A DNA stretch of 64,000 nt from Streptomyces phaeoluteigriseus (GTDB lineage Bacteria; Actinomycetota; Actinomycetes; Streptomycetales; Streptomycetaceae). The position numbers and the translations under genes were made by a program. The stretch covers positions 394,774-458,773 of the forward strand of contig NZ_MPOH02000016.1 in the NCBI RefSeq assembly GCF_001896135.2, in the 5' to 3' direction. Below are positions 57,287 to 64,000 of this stretch, in pieces (within the stretch, counting starts at the first letter, position 1; every line of letters starts with the position of its first letter). The notes beneath the pieces were generated by a model. It saw only the letters and a program-made list of their open reading frames with translations. It had not been told where the DNA came from and did no database searches.

Positions 57287-57940
57287 TCACACCGCCGCCG
57301 CCATGACCTCCCGTTCCAGTCGGGCCGCGAGGCTCAGGTAGCGGGGGCGGCGGGGGACGGGGACGAGGCCGCGGATGAGGACGTGCCACATCTCGGCCAG
57401 GCGGCGCGGAAGCCGGGTGCCGGGCTCGCGGGAGCGGCCGACCACGCGGGTGCCGACGAAGAAACAGACCAGCGAGTGGGCCACGGCGTCCACGTCGACG
57501 TCGGGATGGATGTCGGATTCCCGCACCGCGCCGACGAGTCGGCGGGACATCAGCTCCATCCACTCGGTGAACGGGTGGGGCACGGGCGGGCGTACCGGGA
57601 CACCGCCGGTGGCCAGGCGGAGGCCGGCCCGGGCGACCGGGCCCTCGACCGACAGCCTCACCATGCCGAAGGTGAGGCGCATCAGGGCTTCGAGGGACGG
57701 GTAACCGCGGTCGTCGATCTCACCGGCGACCCGGCGCGAGGCCTGGGACTGCAACTCCAGGATGGCCTGGGCGAGATCCTCCTTGGCCGCGAAGTGGAAG
57801 TAGAGCGCGCCCTTGGTGACCTGGGCGTGCTCGACGATGTCACTGAGGCTGGTCGACTCGTAGCCGTTCCGGTCGAACAGATCGGCTGCGGCCCTGATGA
57901 TCGTCGCGCGGGTCTGCTCCGCGCGTAGTTGCCTCGCCAT
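57287..57940 (-). CDS. scbR2: ScbR2-like pseudo gamma-butyrolactone receptor (TetR family)
   Basis: 217 residues from ATG 57940. The N-terminal HTH is MARQLRAEQTRATIIRAAAD followed by VEHAQVTKGALYFHFAAKED. The ligand domain has LEALMRLTFGMVRLSVEGPV, RAGLRLATGGVPVRPPVPHP and TEWMELM. I recognise this pattern as ScbR2/pseudo-receptor rather than ScbR. Such proteins bind antibiotics or intermediates and repress biosynthesis and gamma-butyrolactone genes. It follows the AfsA gene on the same strand, and an ARE-like palindrome (57964-57988) lies 24 bases upstream of its start. Confidence 0.87.
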   Translation of the reverse strand: MARQLRAEQTRATIIRAAADLFDRNGYESTSLSDIVEHAQVTKGALYFHFAAKEDLAQAILELQSQASRRVAGEIDDRGYPSLEALMRLTFGMVRLSVEGPVARAGLRLATGGVPVRPPVPHPFTEWMELMSRRLVGAVRESDIHPDVDVDAVAHSLVCFFVGTRVVGRSREPGTRLPRRLAEMWHVLIRGLVPVPRRPRYLSLAARLEREVMAAAV

Positions 57941-57963
57941 CGACTGGACACTCCTGGGGGCGT

Positions 57964-57988
57964 AAAGAACGGGTCATGCCGTTTGTTT
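57964..57988. promoter_or_regulatory. Candidate ARE operator upstream of the ScbR2-like gene
   Basis: AAAGAACGG-GTCATG-CCGTTTGTTT is an imperfect palindrome; AACGG and CCGTT are perfect arms. It fits the autoregulatory element bound by gamma-butyrolactone receptors (AAAC...CCGTTT-like halves). It lies between the stop of the AfsA-like gene (58011) and the start of the ScbR2-like gene. Confidence 0.6.
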
Positions 57989-58010
57989 CTCACCCCCAGT
58001 AAACAACAGT

Positions 58011-58913
58011 TCACGGTCCGGCGGTACCGACCAGACACCCGAAGACTGTGGACTCCCCTTGTACGCCGACGACTTGCACGTCGCCGTCGGGGGTGGCCTT
58101 TGCCTCTATCCAGGTGGGTACGTCGAGTTCCGCGTACCTGTGGAAAACGGCGTGATAAGCGGTCGGAACCCGTTTACCGGGTGTTTCCAGCAGGGCCGCC
58201 TGGCGGGCTCCCTCCAGCAGGAGCATGCCGGGGACATGGTCAAGAGGATGGTCGAAGAAAACGGGGTGCGCGGTATTTACCCGCAGTTGCCAGCGGCCCG
58301 GCCGGTCGGTGGGGGCGAGCACGACGTCCGTGGGCAGAGCCCGGTCGACTGCGTCGGCGGGCACACCGGGCGGGACGGGGACGGCCGTCACGGTGTCCGG
58401 GGTGCGACCGCCGCGCAGCCGCTGGTAGACGGGTTCGCTGACGCAGGTGAAGGAGACGTCCGCGGCGGCGACGAGGGTGCCGTCGCGCACCACGCGCGCG
58501 GTGTAGCGGGCACCGACGGGACGTCGGCCGCGGTACTGGACGTCGGTGAAGACGAGTTCGACCTCGGGTTCGGCCGGCCGCGGTCCGAGAGTCAACGCCC
58601 ATGGCTCCGTCGTGACGTGGAACTCCTTGAGCACGAACTGCTGGTCGAGCGGAACCTCGTACTCGGTGTGACTGACCAAAGTGCCGCTCTGCCTGATCGT
58701 TTCGACGACGAGCAGCGGGTCGTACGCGGACCAATCGGGCGACACGTGTAACCCGTGCGCGCGCGGCCACTGCGCGGACACCGTGAACCTGTCGTCCCCG
58801 GTTCGCCGCCAGCCGGTGAGGAAGGTCTCCGCGAGGGCGGCGCGGTGGACGAGTTGGCGCGGAACGGTTGCGGTCAGGGACGGCGTGTCGGCAAGCTGCC
58901 GCGGTCGAGTCAT
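58011..58913 (-). CDS. afsA: AfsA/ScbA-type gamma-butyrolactone synthase
   Basis: 300 residues from ATG 58913. Two AfsA hot-dog repeats: the first includes VPRQLVHRAALAETFLTGWR and PLLVVETIRQSGTLVSHTEY, the second includes NTAHPVFFDHPLDHVPGMLL and EGARQAALLETPGKRVPTAY. The enzyme condenses a beta-ketoacyl thioester with dihydroxyacetone phosphate, the first step to an A-factor-like signal. It is divergent from the ScbR-like gene. The reductase that finishes the lactone is not in the window. Confidence 0.92.
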   Translation of the reverse strand: MTRPRQLADTPSLTATVPRQLVHRAALAETFLTGWRRTGDDRFTVSAQWPRAHGLHVSPDWSAYDPLLVVETIRQSGTLVSHTEYEVPLDQQFVLKEFHVTTEPWALTLGPRPAEPEVELVFTDVQYRGRRPVGARYTARVVRDGTLVAAADVSFTCVSEPVYQRLRGGRTPDTVTAVPVPPGVPADAVDRALPTDVVLAPTDRPGRWQLRVNTAHPVFFDHPLDHVPGMLLLEGARQAALLETPGKRVPTAYHAVFHRYAELDVPTWIEAKATPDGDVQVVGVQGESTVFGCLVGTAGP

Positions 58914-58980
58914 CTCTCTCCCTACGGTCCCCCGAAGGCCACAGCAGACGGCGAACCGTCCGCTCGGTGAGCGTTAGAGT

Positions 58981-59002
58981 ACGAGGCGACCGGTTTGTTT
59001 TC
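58981..59002. promoter_or_regulatory. Candidate ARE operator between afsA and scbR
   Basis: ACGAGGCGACCGGTTTGTTTTC has a good right half (ACCGGTTTGTTTT), the commonest ARE half-site. The left half is poorly conserved. It is placed 67 bases upstream of afsA and 90 bases upstream of the ScbR-like start in the divergent region, where ScbR normally binds. Confidence 0.5.
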
Positions 59003-59091
59003 AATGAGATCAGTCGACGGCATCCTATGATCGGACCGAATCCGCATCCGACTGCGGGGACGGCCGGCTCGGTGCCGTGAAGGGGCTCTCA

Positions 59092-59742
59092 ATGGCGAAA
59101 CAGGAGCGCGCGATCAGGACGCGCAGAGCGATCGTGGAAGCGGCGGGCGCGGTGTTCGACGAGCACGGCTACACCTCCACAACGATCGCCATGGTCCTGG
59201 AGCGCGCCCAGGTCACCAAGGGCGCCCTGTACTTCCACTTCGCGTCGAAAGAGGCCCTGGCCCAGGCGGTCCTGAACGAGCAGGTGCCCTTCGGGGCGGT
59301 CCCGCCGCAGCCGTGCAAGCTCCAGGAGATCGTCGACATGACCTTCGTGGTGGCGCGTCGGCTGCTGGACAACGCCCTGCTGCGGGGCAGCGTACGGCTG
59401 GCGGTGGACCAGGAGACGCCGTCCGGGGTCGATCACGGCGAGCCGTTCCGCCAGTGGGCACAGGCGCTGACCGAACTGCTGGAACTGGCCGGTGAGCGGG
59501 GCGAGTTGCTGCCCACGGTGAAACCGGCGGAGACGGTCGACCTGCTGGTGGGCACCTTCACCGGCGTCCAGTTGATGTCCCGGGCGCTGACCGACCGCGC
59601 TGATCTCGGTGACCGGCTGTCGGTGATGTGGGCGCACATCCTGCCCAGCATCGCGGTACCGGGTCTGCTCCCCGGCCTCGACGCCCGTGCCGACCGGGGC
59701 ACACGGGTGCTGGCCTCGCTGGAACAGCGCGTGGCTTCCTGA
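59092..59742 (+). CDS. scbR: ScbR-like gamma-butyrolactone receptor (TetR family)
   Basis: 216 residues from ATG 59092. It begins MAKQERAIRTRRAIVEAAGA, the ScbR opening, with the HTH AQVTKGALYFHFASKEALAQ. The ligand domain matches ScbR/ArpA: KLQEIVDMTFVVARRLLDN, SGVDHGEPFRQWAQALTELL (the Trp expected to touch the lactone), ERGELLPTVKPAETVDLLVG and WAHILPSIAVPGLL. It would repress targets until the butyrolactone binds. It is divergent from afsA with a shared ARE candidate, the classic receptor-synthase pair. Confidence 0.92.
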   Translation: MAKQERAIRTRRAIVEAAGAVFDEHGYTSTTIAMVLERAQVTKGALYFHFASKEALAQAVLNEQVPFGAVPPQPCKLQEIVDMTFVVARRLLDNALLRGSVRLAVDQETPSGVDHGEPFRQWAQALTELLELAGERGELLPTVKPAETVDLLVGTFTGVQLMSRALTDRADLGDRLSVMWAHILPSIAVPGLLPGLDARADRGTRVLASLEQRVAS

Positions 59743-59755
59743 CCCGGACGTGCGG

Positions 59756-59791
59756 CGGGCCGGTCGGTGTCCATCCACACCGGCCGGCCCG
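59756..59791. terminator. 15-bp stem between convergent scbR and subtilase genes
   Basis: CGGGCCGGTCGGTGT (59756-59770) pairs with ACACCGGCCGGCCCG (59777-59791) around a six-base loop, with one G-T wobble. It lies between converging genes and probably acts in both directions. Confidence 0.8.
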
Positions 59792-59838
59792 CCCGTTCGT
59801 ACGGCTGCGCGGGCTTCCCCCGCGTACAGCCTCCCGAC

Positions 59839-61650
59839 CTAGAAGGTCAGCTTCCAGCTGTTGACGCGGCCGGTGTCCTGCGCGGCCACGTCCTGCACCC
59901 GCAGCTTCCAGGTGCCGTTGGCCACCTCGCTGGAGGCGTTCACCGAGTAGGTGGTCACGACGTTGTCCGCGGAGTCCGAGGTGCTGGACGCCTTCAGGCG
60001 GTACGCCGTGCCGTCCGGGGCGACGAGGTCGATCACCAGGTCACCGCGGTAGGTGTGGGTGATGTCCACGCCGACCTGCAGGGCCGTGGGCGCGTTGCCG
60101 GTACGGCCGGTGACGGCGATCGAGGACTCGACGGCCGAGCCGTTGTCCGGAATGGCGACCGCGGTGGTGCTGGTGAAGGTGGTGCCCCCCGTGGAGCCGC
60201 CGGAGCCGCTCACCGCCTGCACCGTCCTGGCCGCGTCCGCCAGACCCGCGCCGCAGCCGCCGGAGCAGGCGCCGGGCAGGGCACGGGCGTTGCTCTTGAC
60301 GGCCGTCTCGATCTGCGCCGGGGTCAGCGAGGGGTTCGCCGACTCCATCAGCGCGACCAGGCCCGCGATGTGCGGGGTGGCCATGCTGGTGCCCTGGTAG
60401 TAGGCGTACGACTCGGTGGACGCCGTCTTGGCGCCGGAGTTCAGCGTGGACAGGATGCCGTTCGCGGTGCCGGTGCTGGTCTGGCCGCCGGGCGCCGAGA
60501 TGTCCACGAGGGAACCGTAGTTGGAGTACGAGGCCTTGGCGCCGGTGCGGCTGGTCGCGGCCACCGAGATGACGTTGTTGCAGTTGCCCGGCGAGTGGTT
60601 CGCGACGTTGTCGTTCTCGTTTCCGGCGGCCACGGCGATGGTCGTGCCGCGGGACACGGCCGCGTTGATCGCGCTCTGGGTGGCCGAGGTGCAGGCGCCG
60701 TCGCCACCGAGGCTCATGTTGATGACCTTGGCGACGTTGGTGTTGGCGGGAACGCCGGAAACCGTACCGCCGGACGCCCAGGTGATGGCGTCGATGATGT
60801 CGGAGTCGTAGCCGCCGCACTTGCCGAGGACGCGGACCGGGGAGATCTTCGCGCCGTGGGCGATGCCCGCGACGCCCTTGCCGTTGTTGGTGACGGCGGC
60901 GATGGTGCCGGCCACGTGGGTGCCGTGCCAGGAGGAGGAGCCGGCCGGGACGCCGGAGCCGCACTCGTTGGCGTTGTACCAGTCGCCCGGGTCGGCCGGG
61001 TTGCTGTCGCGGCCGTCGCCGTCCACCGAGACGGCGGTGTCGGCGATGAAGTCGTAGCCGCCGACGATGTTCGCGGCGAGGTCCGTGTGGGCGACGTAGC
61101 CGGTGTCGATGACGGCGACCGTCACACCGGTGCCCGTCGTGGTGGCCCAGGCGCCGGGCACGTTCATGCCGGCCGTGGCCTCGTACAGGTCCCACTGCTT
61201 GGCGTACTCGGTGTCGTTCGGGTCGGCCTTCGCGGTGTTCAGCCGGTCCGGTACGACGTAGGCGACCTGCGGGTCGGCACGGTACTCCGCGACGACGTCG
61301 GCGACGTCCGCGCCGGTGAGGCCGGAGCCCAGGTCGACGAGGGCGGCGCCGGTGCCCAGGCGGCGCTCGAAGTCGAGGTCCTCGCCGGTCTCCTTGCCCT
61401 TGGCGGCGGCGTCGGCCTCGGCGGCCTGGTTCGACCTGGCCTCCGCGGCGGCGGACTCGTAGCCGACGATGAGACGCTCGGCCGGGGTGCCGGGCGCGGC
61501 CTCGGTCTGGGCGGCCGGGACGGCGGCGGCCTCCCGTGACGCGCCGTCCGGGGTGGCGGCGACCGAGGCGGTGGTGGCGGCGGTGAGGAGGGCCGCGGAG
61601 ACCGCGGCGACGGATATCAGCTTCCGTCCGAGAGCGGGAGAGGTGCGCAA
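59839..61650 (-). CDS. Secreted S8 family serine protease (subtilase)
   Basis: 603 residues from TTG 61650, with GAAAGG nine bases upstream. A signal peptide (LISVAAVSAALLTAATTASV) is followed by a propeptide (ERLIVGYESAAAEA... VAYVVPDRL, an I9-type inhibitor). The catalytic triad is visible: VTVAVIDTGYVAHTD, SSSWHGTHVAGTIAAV and YQGTSMATPHIAGL. The oxyanion Asn lies in VAAGNENDN. The C-terminal P/proprotein-convertase-type domain (ITHTYRGDLVIDLVAPDGTA) is followed by the end of the protein, so secretion is via Sec or Tat to outside the cell. It might be a target of SSI-type inhibitors. Confidence 0.93.
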   Translation of the reverse strand: MRTSPALGRKLISVAAVSAALLTAATTASVAATPDGASREAAAVPAAQTEAAPGTPAERLIVGYESAAAEARSNQAAEADAAAKGKETGEDLDFERRLGTGAALVDLGSGLTGADVADVVAEYRADPQVAYVVPDRLNTAKADPNDTEYAKQWDLYEATAGMNVPGAWATTTGTGVTVAVIDTGYVAHTDLAANIVGGYDFIADTAVSVDGDGRDSNPADPGDWYNANECGSGVPAGSSSWHGTHVAGTIAAVTNNGKGVAGIAHGAKISPVRVLGKCGGYDSDIIDAITWASGGTVSGVPANTNVAKVINMSLGGDGACTSATQSAINAAVSRGTTIAVAAGNENDNVANHSPGNCNNVISVAATSRTGAKASYSNYGSLVDISAPGGQTSTGTANGILSTLNSGAKTASTESYAYYQGTSMATPHIAGLVALMESANPSLTPAQIETAVKSNARALPGACSGGCGAGLADAARTVQAVSGSGGSTGGTTFTSTTAVAIPDNGSAVESSIAVTGRTGNAPTALQVGVDITHTYRGDLVIDLVAPDGTAYRLKASSTSDSADNVVTTYSVNASSEVANGTWKLRVQDVAAQDTGRVNSWKLTF

Positions 61651-62009
61651 GGGGGCGTGCCTTTCGTGGCCGGCTCCGAGCAGGGGGGAGCCTCGGTCGA
61701 TTCGCTTCGTCGTCGAAGCGGCGGGGGGTGAATCGAGGAGTTGCGCGACGGCCGGCCGGGCGGGCAGCCGCCCCACCAGGGGTTACCTGTGGGTCAGCTG
61801 TGGTGGAACGATAGGCAGGGCAACGGTTTTTCGGATACGGGGGAAACCCTCGATCCGGCCGGAACACCACCCTCGGCAGGGGCAACTGGACGGCGGATGC
61901 CCGGGTTTGCTCGGGAGACGCCCGGTGTGTCGGCGTGGTGAACGCGCCGGGCCGCCGCCGCGTACTGGACGTCGTCACCGTTCCCGCGCCGGCCGAGGAG
62001 ACGTCCCCG

Positions 62010-62975
62010 ATGCGCCGCACGACCACAGACCGCACCGCCGTCCTGGCGGCCACCGCCCTGAGCCCGCTCCTGCCGGTGCTGCTGTGGGCAGCGGCACCGG
62101 CGCAGGCGCACGGCGCGCCCACGACCCCGGTCAGCCGGGTCCACGCCTGCTCCCCCGACGGCGGTCCGCCGTCCGGGTCGGCCGCCTGCCGGGCCGCCGT
62201 GGCCGCCAACGGCGCGCCCTTCACGGCCTGGGACAACCTGCGGGTGGCGAACGTGAACGGCCGCGACCGGAGCACGATCCCCGACGGGCAGCTGTGCAGC
62301 GGCGGACTGCCGGCCTACCGGGGACTCGACCTCGCGCGCTCCGACTGGCCGTCGACCCGCCTGACACCGGGCGGGACGCTGCGCATGACGTACGTGTCGA
62401 CGATCCCGCACACGGGCACGTTCAGGTTCTATCTGACGAAGCCGGGGTACGACCCGTCACAACCGCTCACCTGGAACGATCTGCCCGAGCGGCCGTTCGC
62501 CCAGGTGAAGGACCCGGTGCTGCGCGACGGCGCCTACCGGCTCACGGCCGAACTGCCCGCCGACCGCACGGGACGCCAGGTGCTGTACACGGTGTGGCAG
62601 AACAGCAGCACGCCGGACACCTATTACTCGTGCTCCGACGTGGTGTTCCCGGAGAAGGCCGCGGCGGCGGCCTCGCCGTCGGCGGCCACGGCCGGATCGC
62701 CGAAGCCTCCGTCCGCCGACCCCTCGGTCCCGTCCGGCGCGACGGCCGGCACCTCAGCCGGTACGTCAGCCGGTACGACACCGTCCGCCGCCCCCGCGTC
62801 GGGAGCGGCGACGGCGTCCGGCGCACCGGCCGCCGCCACGCCCGCGAGCACCCCGGTGGCCACCGCCTCCGGGACCGGCTCCGGGCCGTCCGCGCCGATG
62901 CTGGCGGGTGGCGCCGCCGCGGTGCTGGTGCTCATCGGCGGCGCCACCCTGGTCCTGCGCCTGCGACGGCGCTGA
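62010..62975 (+). CDS. Membrane-anchored AA10 lytic polysaccharide monooxygenase
   Basis: 321 residues from ATG 62010 with GAGGAG upstream. A signal peptide (TALSPLLPVLLWAAAPAQA) is cut so that the mature protein begins HGAPTTPVSR; His1 is the first copper ligand. The second is His in STIPHTGTFRFYL. Cysteine and aromatic pattern (SGSAACRAAV, DTYYSCSDVVF) fits AA10 (CBM33). After the catalytic domain is a ~90-residue Ala/Ser/Thr/Pro linker and a C-terminal helix with basic tail (GGAAAVLVLIGGATLVLRLR). There is no LPXTG. It would oxidise chitin or cellulose while tethered to the cell. The anchor is unusual among secreted AA10 enzymes. Confidence 0.9.
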   Translation: MRRTTTDRTAVLAATALSPLLPVLLWAAAPAQAHGAPTTPVSRVHACSPDGGPPSGSAACRAAVAANGAPFTAWDNLRVANVNGRDRSTIPDGQLCSGGLPAYRGLDLARSDWPSTRLTPGGTLRMTYVSTIPHTGTFRFYLTKPGYDPSQPLTWNDLPERPFAQVKDPVLRDGAYRLTAELPADRTGRQVLYTVWQNSSTPDTYYSCSDVVFPEKAAAAASPSAATAGSPKPPSADPSVPSGATAGTSAGTSAGTTPSAAPASGAATASGAPAAATPASTPVATASGTGSGPSAPMLAGGAAAVLVLIGGATLVLRLRRR

Positions 62976-62988
62976 AACGGTCTCTCAT

Positions 62989-63014
62989 CCGGTTCGGTGC
63001 GTTCGGTGAACCGG
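62989..63014. terminator. 7-bp stem between convergent LPMO and secreted-protein genes
   Basis: CCGGTTC (62989-62995) and GAACCGG (63008-63014) form a perfect short stem with a 12-base loop. It lies between two converging genes. Confidence 0.5.
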
Positions 63015-63037
63015 TTTCCCGAGTCCCTCTACAGGGC

Positions 63038-63676
63038 TCAGTTGACGGTGACGGCTGCGCCGGCGGCGGTCACCGGGGCGTACTTGGCGGAGAAGTAGCC
63101 GTTTGCGAAGCACAGCGACGAGCCGGACGACTTGGTGAACTGCTGGCCGGTGAAGGTGATGCTGTTGTCGGCGTTGCTCGCCGTGCCGGTCAGGCTGGGC
63201 GCCCGGTAGACGCAGTTGATGCTGCCGAGGAGGGTGCGCAGCACGACCGTCGTCTGGATGACGGAGCCGGCCGGCGGGGTCACGGTGACGGTGCCGGCGG
63301 AGGACACCGCCGTGGAGTACGGCAGGTTGTTGACCGTGATGCTGGTGACGCCGAGCACGCCGACGACGTTCGCCGAGCAGTTGCCGAAGGTGTGGCCGGT
63401 GAGCGACTCGGTGGCCGTGCCGGGGGCGGTGGGGTTGGCGGTGACGGTGGCGGTGAAGCCCGAGGAGGCGCAGGAGACGCCGCTGGTGCCGGTGGCGGAG
63501 GAGTAGAGGGTGGCGTTGGTGCCGCCGGCGAGGGAGGCGGTGAGGACGTCACCGACCGCGACGTCGCCGTTGGCCGTGGTGAGGACGGCCGGGTCGGCCG
63601 CGGAGGCCGGGGTGGCCGCCGTCAGCGAGAGGGCGGCGACGGTAGCGGCGAGGGCGAGGAGGGGGCGAGTGCGCAT
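63038..63676 (-). CDS. Small secreted beta-rich protein of unknown function
   Basis: 212 residues from ATG 63676. Signal peptide: RTRPLLALAATVAALSLTAA, cleaved near ASA. The mature protein is rich in Thr, Ser, Val, Gly and Ala, with four or more cysteines likely paired (SGVSCASSGFTATV, HTFGNCSANVVGV, GSINCVYRAPSL, SSLCFANGYF). The repeating short strands suggest an all-beta surface protein. Homologous families of unknown role are frequent in streptomycetes; I cannot name this one. Confidence 0.65.
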   Translation of the reverse strand: MRTRPLLALAATVAALSLTAATPASAADPAVLTTANGDVAVGDVLTASLAGGTNATLYSSATGTSGVSCASSGFTATVTANPTAPGTATESLTGHTFGNCSANVVGVLGVTSITVNNLPYSTAVSSAGTVTVTPPAGSVIQTTVVLRTLLGSINCVYRAPSLTGTASNADNSITFTGQQFTKSSGSSLCFANGYFSAKYAPVTAAGAAVTVN

Positions 63677-64000
63677 GCGGGTGCCTCGTTTCTCGGGTGG
63701 GGGTGCCTCAGGGCTTTTCTGAGGCGCTCTGAGAGGTGTTCCTTGAGGTGTTCCGAGAGGTGTGCTCAGGGGAGTTGCCGGTCGCGGGCCGACGCCCGTC
63801 CGGTGCCGGCCCGGAACGCCTTCTCCGTACGTGACGGACCGGCAGCGGAGGTGGCGACGGGCACGGCCGGCAGGGGGAAAGGCGGCCGTGGCGGCGCCGT
63901 GCGGGAATCGGACTCGGGGCGCGTGAGGGCCCGTGCTGGATGCCCGGGCAGGTGGTACCCGTAGTGACGGGAGGTCCGGCCGTCGGTTCGAAGGGACGGC
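63677..64000. other. 324-base right end, no gene seen
   Basis: It contains a short hairpin (CCTCAG 63706-63711, CTGAGG 63719-63724) and three near-copies of GAGAGGTGTTCC at 63731-63765. No coding region was supported, though a gene may begin to the right of the window. Confidence 0.5.

Overview
The window is about 72-75% G+C, its genes favour G or C at the third codon position, and GTG/TTG starts and 1-4 bp start/stop overlaps are frequent. The gene content (geosmin synthase, SSI-type protease inhibitor, A-factor/ScbR signalling genes, TreX/Y/Z, SAV2148-type HEPN protein, AA10 LPMO) is that of a Streptomyces chromosome. The left half resembles, from memory and not from an alignment, the region around the geosmin synthase and sulfur-assimilation genes of S. 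coelicolor.

Layout. 0-5 kb: the tail of an SsuC-like permease, a CbiX-type chelatase, a maleylpyruvate-isomerase-fold protein, a DUF1697 protein and an MMPL transporter. 5-11 kb: an OleD/Mgt-like macrolide glycosyltransferase, a three-gene sugar ABC importer and an APH-fold kinase. 11-27 kb: a DnaQ-like exonuclease, a HEPN protein, a short secreted copper-amine-oxidase-like protein, a secreted/anchored protein of unknown role, and the glycogen-to-trehalose set glgX, treY and treZ. Between treY and treZ lie two M14 carboxypeptidase paralogues, an SSI inhibitor and a DUF1707-FHA protein. 27-34.6 kb: an APH-fold pseudokinase candidate, an Xaa-Pro-type peptidase, a metallophosphoesterase, a PDZ protein, LysR divergent from a glutamine-amidotransferase-like protein, and geosmin synthase.

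34.7-59.7 kb appears to be a nonribosomal peptide region. One minus-strand operon reads: small secreted peptide, SbnA-like PLP enzyme, NRPS1 (C-A-T-C-A-T-E), NRPS2 (C-A-T-C) and a DUF89/ARMT1-like phosphatase. Overlapping stop/start codons join the genes from the SbnA homologue to the DUF89 gene. Beside it are a small unknown protein, a TrmB/LuxR-type regulator, a DrrAB-type ABC exporter, an MMPL transporter, and a gamma-butyrolactone cassette (ScbR2-like, AfsA-like, ScbR-like) with candidate ARE operators. Adenylation pockets 1 and 3 read identically (DIWEVTADD, Dab/Dap-like) and pocket 2 reads DAWCIAAVC (Phe-like), followed by an epimerase. The inferred core is therefore diamino acid - D-Phe-like - diamino acid. 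No thioesterase, reductase or fourth A-T module follows the last C domain. 59.8-64 kb: a secreted subtilase, a membrane-anchored LPMO and a small secreted protein.

Two window-wide features stand out. First, nine otherwise conserved genes carry ten single-base frameshifts (nine losses, one gain), all in short G/C contexts. This looks more like sequence error than decay, and I list those genes as frameshifted. Second, most gaps longer than 300 bp hold locus-specific degenerate tandem repeats of roughly 17 to 65 bp. No rRNA, tRNA, CRISPR array or intact insertion sequence was seen.
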